The position numbers were made by a program, and so were the translations under genes. 33,896 nt of DNA, taken from NCBI RefSeq assembly GCF_004348455.1, contig NZ_SMKA01000065.1, forward strand, positions 1 to 33,896, in the 5' to 3' direction. The stretch comes from Kribbella albertanoniae (GTDB lineage: Bacteria; Actinomycetota; Actinomycetes; Propionibacteriales; Kribbellaceae). How positions within the stretch are numbered: position 1 is the first letter of the stretch; each line of letters begins with the position of its first letter. Below are positions 29,255 to 33,896 of this stretch, piece by piece. The notes below the pieces were generated by a model. The model made no database searches and had not been told where the DNA came from. It was given only the letters and a program-made list of their open reading frames with translations.

Positions 29255-30805
29255 ATGCGTCTGGTCGACTACCTGGACAAAGGCGCCTCGCTCGGCGCGG
29301 ACAGGCCCTGCCTGACCACCGACGGCGAGACGCTGACGTATGCCGATGTCCAGGACCTGTCGTACCGGATCGCAAGTGGACTGGCGGCGAGCGGTGTCCG
29401 GCCCGGCGGCAAGGTGGCGATCCTGTCCGCCAACGACCCGATCGCGTTCAGTTGCGTGTACGGGATCAGCCGGGCCGGCGCCGTCTGGTGCCCGATCAAT
29501 CCGCGCAACGAGGCGGCCGAGAACCGGGAACTGCTCGACCGGTTCGACTGTGAAGTGCTGATCTACCAGTCGGCGTTCGCGCCACTGGTGGATCGGATCC
29601 GGGATGCGCTACCGAAGGTCCACACCTTCGTGTGCCTGGATGCCGATCCGACCTCCGGCACCGACCCCCACGGTGACCGGACTGTCGGCTGGGACGGGTT
29701 CTGCGGGGGCCCGTCCCAGTCGACCACTGACTTGCACGAGCTGTCGGGGCTGGCCATGATCGTCGGCACCGGTGGCACCACTGGTCAGCCCAAGGGCGTC
29801 ATGCTCACCACCACCAATCTGGAGACCATGACTGCTCTCACGCTGATGGGCTACCCCTTCGGCGTGCGGCCGGTCTACCTGGCGCTCGCACCCCTCACCC
29901 ATGCCGCTGGCGTGCTCTGCTTCCCAGTGCTCGCATCCGGCGGCGAGATCGTCATCATGCGCACCCCCGACGTACATGCGTTTCTCAAGCTCATCCCGCA
30001 GCACGAGGTGACGCACACGTTCCTGCCACCCACGCTGATCTACATGGTGCTCGCGGCCCCGGAGCTGGACAGCACGGACCTCTCGTCGCTGCAGTGCTTC
30101 TGGTACGGCGCCGCGCCGATGTCGGTGGCCCGGCTCGAGGAGGCGTTGCAGCGGATCGGTCCGGTGATGGCGCAGCTGTTCGGCCAGACCGAGGCGCCGA
30201 TGATGATCTCGATCCTGCCACCGGTGGACCATTTCGATGCCTCAGGCAACATTGCGCGCGATCGGCTCGCCTCCGCCGGGCGGCCGTCCGCACTCGTCAC
30301 CACGGCGATCATGGCGCCGGACGGGCAGTTGCTGCCACCGGGTGAGCGCGGCGAGATCGTGGTCCGGGGCTCACTCGTGATGCGCGGCTACTACCGCGAT
30401 ACCGAGGCGACGGCGGCAGCATCGGCGTACGGGTGGCATCACACCGGGGACATCGGCTACCTCGACGCGGACAACTACTTGTACATAGTTGATCGCGCCA
30501 AGGACATGATCATCACTGGTGGATTCAATGTGTACTCGACTGAGGTTGAGCAAGTATTGATGACTCATGACGCAGTACAGGATTGTGCAGTCATCGGCCG
30601 CCCGGACGAGAAGTGGGGCGAACGGGTCGTCGCCGTCGTCCAACTGCAAGCGGGTGCTACCGCCGACCCGGCCGAGCTGATCGCGTTCGCGAAGGCACGG
30701 ATCGGCAGCGTCAAGGCACCCAAGGAAGTGCTGGTCTGGACGGACCTGCCGCGCTCCAAGGTCGGCAAGGTCCTCAAGCCCGAGATCAAAGCCCGGCTCG
30801 ACTAG
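29255..30805 (+). CDS. AMP-binding acyl-CoA synthetase/ligase
   Basis: A 516-residue adenylate-forming ligase. The P-loop-like A3 motif is VGTGGTTGQPKGVML (about 170-184). A5 is FGQTEAPMM, A7 YGWHHTGDIGYLD, A8 YIVDRAKDMIITGGFNVY, and the C-terminal catalytic lysine lies in PRSKVGKVLKP. It should activate a carboxylic acid to its CoA thioester through an acyl-AMP. Its length fits a fatty- or aromatic-acid CoA ligase; the specificity is open. It is the last gene of the TetR-controlled operon. A patch at about 30480-30595, within the A8-A10 region, has many A/T third positions, unlike the rest of the gene. The stop shares CTAG with the convergent GPP34-like gene. Confidence 0.9.
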   Translation: MRLVDYLDKGASLGADRPCLTTDGETLTYADVQDLSYRIASGLAASGVRPGGKVAILSANDPIAFSCVYGISRAGAVWCPINPRNEAAENRELLDRFDCEVLIYQSAFAPLVDRIRDALPKVHTFVCLDADPTSGTDPHGDRTVGWDGFCGGPSQSTTDLHELSGLAMIVGTGGTTGQPKGVMLTTTNLETMTALTLMGYPFGVRPVYLALAPLTHAAGVLCFPVLASGGEIVIMRTPDVHAFLKLIPQHEVTHTFLPPTLIYMVLAAPELDSTDLSSLQCFWYGAAPMSVARLEEALQRIGPVMAQLFGQTEAPMMISILPPVDHFDASGNIARDRLASAGRPSALVTTAIMAPDGQLLPPGERGEIVVRGSLVMRGYYRDTEATAAASAYGWHHTGDIGYLDADNYLYIVDRAKDMIITGGFNVYSTEVEQVLMTHDAVQDCAVIGRPDEKWGERVVAVVQLQAGATADPAELIAFAKARIGSVKAPKEVLVWTDLPRSKVGKVLKPEIKARLD

Positions 30806-31482
30806 CTGCTGCCGGCGCTACCTGCGGTCGCGGACACCACGATGGCTGCGGTGATCGCAGCCTGCATCTCAGCGACAGCCTTCTTCACCGCGGCCGCGGC
30901 CCAGTCGGAGTCGGCGATCACCTTGGCGCGGGCGCGCAACTGCCGCTTGTCGACCGCATCGGTGATCACCTTCGGTACGACGTCCAGTGCGCTCAGCAGC
31001 GCGATCAGGGCACCGGTGCGCTGGTCGGGCATGGTGCCGACCTTCAGCACGCTCTCCAGCGCGGCCCGAACCTCCCCCTCGTGCTGCGCGTCCTTGGCCG
31101 GCCAGCGGGTGACCGGGAACAGTCCGAGCACCTTGCCTTCCTCCGCCGCCAGGATGCCGCGCTCGGCGAGACGAGCCAGCAGCTGGTCGCGCACCTTCTT
31201 CGACAGGCCGCTCAGAACGTCCTTCGGCTTCTTCCCGGCCTTGCCGACCACAAAGGCGAGGCGGTCGTCCAGAATCGCGTCACCGGTCGACGAGGTGTCC
31301 AGCACCTTCAGGCGGCCCGGGCGCTCGCCGTTGCCGCCGGCAGTGATGTCCACCTTGCCGAGCGTGGTCAGCTCGATCAGCAGCGCACCACCGAGCGCGT
31401 ACTCCAGCTTCGGCGACCCGACGATCGGCTTACCCGTCTCGTCGTCGTACATCAGGAGCAACAGGTCCTCGGCAATCAACAT
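30802..31482 (-). CDS. GPP34 (GOLPH3-like) family protein
   Basis: A 226-residue protein with the start MLIAEDLLLLMYDDETGKPI and the LEYALGGALLIELTTLGKVDI segment that mark the GPP34 family. The core alternates helices, including KKVRDQLLARLAERGILAAEEGKVLGLFPVTRWPAKD and GALIALLSALDVVPKVI. Eukaryotic GOLPH3 binds PI4P at the Golgi; the bacterial role is unknown, perhaps peripheral membrane binding. I start at the ATG at 31482, which has TACGTT six nt upstream and no Shine-Dalgarno; starts at 31488 and 31518 are possible. The stop overlaps the acyl-CoA ligase stop by 4 bp. Confidence 0.82.
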   Translation of the reverse strand: MLIAEDLLLLMYDDETGKPIVGSPKLEYALGGALLIELTTLGKVDITAGGNGERPGRLKVLDTSSTGDAILDDRLAFVVGKAGKKPKDVLSGLSKKVRDQLLARLAERGILAAEEGKVLGLFPVTRWPAKDAQHEGEVRAALESVLKVGTMPDQRTGALIALLSALDVVPKVITDAVDKRQLRARAKVIADSDWAAAAVKKAVAEMQAAITAAIVVSATAGSAGSS

Positions 31483-31557
31483 GCCCATAACGTAAATAAC
31501 CAGTTGGTTGCCGCACATCCACCGCGCGGATTACCTCCAGCATCCGTCTGCAGGGCG

Positions 31558-31615
31558 GTCACTGCACAGCGTGACGGCACTCACCCATTGCGTGATAACT
31601 GAATTTCTGTCAGTT
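31558..31615. promoter_or_regulatory. Inverted repeats upstream of the GH1 gene
   Basis: GTCAC (31558-31562) with GTGAC (31571-31575), and AACTGA (31597-31602) with TCAGTT (31610-31615), lie in the 161-bp gap between the GPP34 start and the GH1 ATG. The second is in an AT-rich island (GATAACTGAATTTC) that stands out here and probably marks the promoter and a control site. Confidence 0.4.
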
Positions 31616-31643
31616 TTATCGAGGACTGAGGGGAGCACCTGCC

Positions 31644-32930
31644 ATGATCACTCGCGTTCTCACCGCCTTCGGCCTGATCGCCTGCCTGCTGTCCATACCG
31701 ACCGCCGCTACCGCCGCACCCGGCGTCCCACCGCTACCGGACTCCTTCCTCTGGGGCGTGGCGAGCTCCGGCTTCCAGTCCGAGGGCGCGGGCCCGGACA
31801 GCAACTGGAAGCGGTACGCCGCAACCAAGGAGCCGTACGGCAACGGCGTCGACTTCCGGAACCGCTACCCCGAGGACATCGCGCTGGCCGCCGGGATGGG
31901 CTTGAAGGTCTTCCGCTTCGGCATCGAATGGGCACGCGTCCAGCCGACCCCCGGCAGCTGGAACGAGACCGAGCTGGCCTACTACGAGGACGTCGTACGG
32001 CGGATCCGGGCGGCCGGCATGCGGCCGATGATCACCCTCGACCACTGGGTGTACCCGGGCTGGGTCGCGGATCGCGGCGGCTGGTCCGGCGCCGGCGTGG
32101 TGAGCGACTGGCTCACCTACGCCCGCCACGTCATCCACCGGCTGCACGGACAGGGCGCATACTGGATCACCTTCAACGAGCCAACGGCGTACGTGCAACA
32201 GGAAGTCACCAACGGCGGCGTGAATCCGCTGCTGATCCCACTCATGTTCGACCGGCTCGTCACAGCGCACCGCAGCGTGTACGACGTCATCCATCAGCTG
32301 GATCCGGGCGCTCCTGTGTCCAGCAACGTCGCATTCATCCCGGCCGCCGAGGGACTGGTCGATCTGGCCTTCTGGAACCGGATCGCCGACAAGCTGGACT
32401 ACATCGGCATCGACTACTACTACGGACTGAGCCTCGACAACTGGTCGGCGATCCATGCCGCCAAAGGCGAGTTCTGGAAGGTGGATCCGCAGCCGGACGG
32501 CATCTACCACGCGCTGCGGTACTACCACGACCGCCGCCCCGGACTGCCGCTGTACATCGTCGAGAACGGCATGTCGACCGACAACGGTGCACCCCGCGCC
32601 GACGGGCACACGCGCTCCGAGCATCTCCGCGACCACGTGTACTGGATGCAGCGCGCACGGGCCGACGGCATGAACGTGATCGGCTACAACTACTGGAGCA
32701 TCACCGACAACTACGAGTGGGGCAGCTACCGGCCACGCTTCGGCCTGTACACCGTCAACGCTGCGACGGACCCTGCCCTCACCCGGACGCCCACCGACGC
32801 TGTAGACACCTACCGAACCATCGCGGCCTCAGGTGGCGTGCCGTCGAGCTACACCCCGGTCAAACGCCAGTCCGTCTGCTCACTGGTCACCCTGCTCACC
32901 AGCTGCCTCTTCCCGCCGCGCGCGCCTTAA
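31644..32930 (+). CDS. Secreted family 1 glycoside hydrolase
   Basis: A 428-residue GH1 enzyme with an N-terminal Sec signal peptide (MITRVLTAFGLIACLLS, likely cut after ATA or AAPG). GH1 hallmarks are FLWGVASSGFQSEG, FRFGIEWARVQP, the acid/base E179 in TFNEP, YYYGLSLDNWSA, the nucleophile E307 in IVENG, and YWSITDNYEWGSYRPRFGLY. It is a retaining beta-glycosidase that should act outside the cell on beta-glucosides or -galactosides; exact sugar is unknown. It is slightly shorter than common cytoplasmic GH1 enzymes, and secretion is uncommon in this family. A ~30-residue tail with two cysteines follows the barrel. GGGGAG lies 8 nt before the ATG. Its stop shares TTAA with the convergent TetR gene. 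Confidence 0.9.
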   Translation: MITRVLTAFGLIACLLSIPTAATAAPGVPPLPDSFLWGVASSGFQSEGAGPDSNWKRYAATKEPYGNGVDFRNRYPEDIALAAGMGLKVFRFGIEWARVQPTPGSWNETELAYYEDVVRRIRAAGMRPMITLDHWVYPGWVADRGGWSGAGVVSDWLTYARHVIHRLHGQGAYWITFNEPTAYVQQEVTNGGVNPLLIPLMFDRLVTAHRSVYDVIHQLDPGAPVSSNVAFIPAAEGLVDLAFWNRIADKLDYIGIDYYYGLSLDNWSAIHAAKGEFWKVDPQPDGIYHALRYYHDRRPGLPLYIVENGMSTDNGAPRADGHTRSEHLRDHVYWMQRARADGMNVIGYNYWSITDNYEWGSYRPRFGLYTVNAATDPALTRTPTDAVDTYRTIAASGGVPSSYTPVKRQSVCSLVTLLTSCLFPPRAP

Positions 32931-33520
32931 CGCGTCAGGAGTAGCTGCGCCACCAGAGTGTCGCCCAGCCAGGCCTCGTAGTCCTCGACCGGCCAAAGTC
33001 GGTCGAGGACGAGCAGCTGGTAGATCTCGGTCGCCGTACAGGCCAGGAAGAGATCCAGCGCGCGGTCCGTGAGCTGGTCACCGAAGGACTGCAGGAACAG
33101 CTCGAGCTCGTGCTCCCGCGCCGCCCAGACGCGCTGCATCTCCGCAGCCATCCTGGCGTCCGCCCGCGCGGCCTCCTGGTAGATCCGGATCACGTCGATG
33201 CCGGTCTCGAACTGCCTCGTCTGCCAATGCGCCGCACTCCGCAACCGCTCGGCGGGATCCTCGATCTTGAGCGCCTCGTTCGACAGCCGGCGGGTGTCCG
33301 CCTCGGCGATCCACATCCCCGCGATCTCGCGCAGGATCGCCGGCTTGTTCCCGAACGCCGAGTAGATCGTCTGCGCCGGAATCCGGGCCGCCTCCGAGAT
33401 CGCGGTGACCGTCGTCACGACGTACCCCTGCTCGGCGAACAGCTCCCGCGCGGCCCGCGCCACCTGCGCCTTCGTCTCCTGCGCCTGCCGGGCCCGATGC
33501 GATTCCTCCTTGACAGCCAC
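32927..33520 (-). CDS. TetR-family regulator divergent from DsbA-like gene
   Basis: A 197-residue TetR regulator. The DNA-binding part is VARAARELFAEQGYVVTTVTAISEAARIPAQTIYSAFGNKPAIL (about 19-62), a canonical helix-turn-helix with the IYSAFGNK end. The C-terminal ligand domain is long and helical, with many arginines. The GTG at 33520 has TAGATT six nt upstream and no Shine-Dalgarno, so leaderless translation is likely. A 17-bp palindrome at 33545-33561 lies between it and the divergent DsbA-like gene, suggesting that it controls both. The stop overlaps the GH1 stop (TTAA). Confidence 0.87.
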   Translation of the reverse strand: MAVKEESHRARQAQETKAQVARAARELFAEQGYVVTTVTAISEAARIPAQTIYSAFGNKPAILREIAGMWIAEADTRRLSNEALKIEDPAERLRSAAHWQTRQFETGIDVIRIYQEAARADARMAAEMQRVWAAREHELELFLQSFGDQLTDRALDLFLACTATEIYQLLVLDRLWPVEDYEAWLGDTLVAQLLLTR

Positions 33521-33544
33521 GGAAGGAATCTAGCACTCTGTTGA

Positions 33545-33561
33545 TCATAGTCCTACTATGA
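33545..33561. promoter_or_regulatory. 17-bp TetR operator-like palindrome
   Basis: TCATAGT-CCT-ACTATGA is a perfect inverted repeat with a 3-bp centre. It is 24 bp from the TetR start and 19 bp from the DsbA-like ATG, overlapping a possible plus-strand -10 (TACTAT, 33554-33559) and the expected -35 zone of the TetR promoter. A bound repressor would shut off both directions. Confidence 0.72.
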
Positions 33562-33580
33562 CGAAGAGATGGAGACTCTG

Positions 33581-33896
33581 ATGAAAGACCTAGTACTCGC
33601 GGCCGCCCCAGCCTGCCCCTGGAGCTGGCTGACCGTCCGCTGGCTCACCGCCGTCGCGCCCCAGCGCGGCCTCACCCTCCGCCTCCAGCCCTACAGCCTC
33701 TGGCTCCGCGACGGCGAAACCCAGGCCGCCGGCCTCCCCGACTTCATCGCCGCCATCGCCCTCGAAACCAGCCGCCAGTCCCTCCGCGTCCTCCGCGTCT
33801 GCGCCGCCCTCGCCACCGAATCCCGGTACGCCGACATCGAGCACCTGTACGTCGAATGGGCCTCCCGAGTCTTCGTCCCCGGACCGCCCCAGGCCC
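33581..33896 (+). CDS. DsbA-family thioredoxin-fold protein (partial)
   Basis: The first 105 codons of a gene that runs off the right edge. It begins MKDLVLAAAPACPWSWLTVRWL; CPWSW at 12-16 is in the active-site position of DsbA-like proteins, and the sequence resembles the mycothiol-dependent nitroreductase group (Rv2466c-like, CPWCW) or 2-hydroxychromene-2-carboxylate isomerases. Here the second cysteine is serine, a monothiol site. The following RGLTLRLQPYSLWLRDG, AAIALETSRQSLRVLRVCAAL and IEHLYVEW segments fit that fold. GGAG lies 6 nt before the ATG. Codon third positions are almost all C or G. It is probably under control of the divergent TetR regulator. Confidence 0.75.
   Translation, partial: MKDLVLAAAPACPWSWLTVRWLTAVAPQRGLTLRLQPYSLWLRDGETQAAGLPDFIAAIALETSRQSLRVLRVCAALATESRYADIEHLYVEWASRVFVPGPPQA

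Noticed and set aside
33558..33581. Seven-codon upstream ORF overlapping the DsbA-like start (TGATG)
   Set aside because: It has no ribosome site, and the likely -10 (33554-33559) would place the transcription start inside it.

Overview
This is a high-GC chromosomal segment from an actinobacterium. Codon third positions are strongly G/C, a WhiB-family regulator and a mycoredoxin-like protein are present, and many genes appear to be translated without a leader (TANNNT about 6-8 nt before ATG/GTG). The frequent GTAC/TACGGC words and the gene content resemble Kribbella (Propionibacteriales); that genus call is recognition, not proof. I see no rRNA, tRNA, insertion sequence, phage gene or CRISPR array. 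About 33 protein genes plus one upstream ORF are supported, almost edge to edge.

Layout. 1-5.7 kb (minus strand): a DUF2064-like nucleotidyltransferase-fold protein, then a likely 3-hydroxybutyrate cassette (short-chain dehydrogenase, MHS-family transporter, GAF/PucR regulator), preceded by an F420-type luciferase-like oxidoreductase. 5.7-8 kb: an orphan FdhF/YdeP-type molybdopterin oxidoreductase. 8-11.2 kb: MFS exporter, a divergent CGNR zinc-finger regulator coupled to a GNAT acetyltransferase, and a uridine-kinase-like P-loop kinase. 11.2-14.2 kb: an MMPL exporter and a YgjP/DUF45 metallopeptidase. 14.2-14.7 kb: a 521-bp non-coding gap with a DnaA-box-like cluster, a long hairpin and a leader with mutually exclusive stems, all upstream of a 52-residue zinc-ribbon protein.

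15-25.4 kb holds a block conserved in mycobacteria and streptomycetes: ABC1/AarF kinase, whiB7, uvrD2, mycoredoxin and nudC. Here it is interrupted by a NUDIX gene, small proteins and a secreted beta-propeller protein. whiB7 has the full architecture expected of its class: AT-rich box plus -35/-10, a long leader, a 63-codon upstream ORF, and an intrinsic terminator with a U-rich tail before the gene. deoD follows, with a lipoprotein that seems to start at a CTG codon overlapping the deoD stop.

26.5-30.8 kb is a TetR-regulated catabolic-looking operon: SDR, saccharopine-dehydrogenase-like reductase and acyl-CoA ligase, with two TTGACR-NN-TGTCMA palindromes 22 bp apart in the divergent promoter. 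I cannot assign its substrate, and it is the best candidate for an undescribed pathway. 30.8-33.9 kb: a GPP34-like protein, a secreted GH1 glycosidase, and a TetR regulator divergent from a DsbA-like thioredoxin-fold gene cut by the window edge, with a 17-bp palindrome between them.
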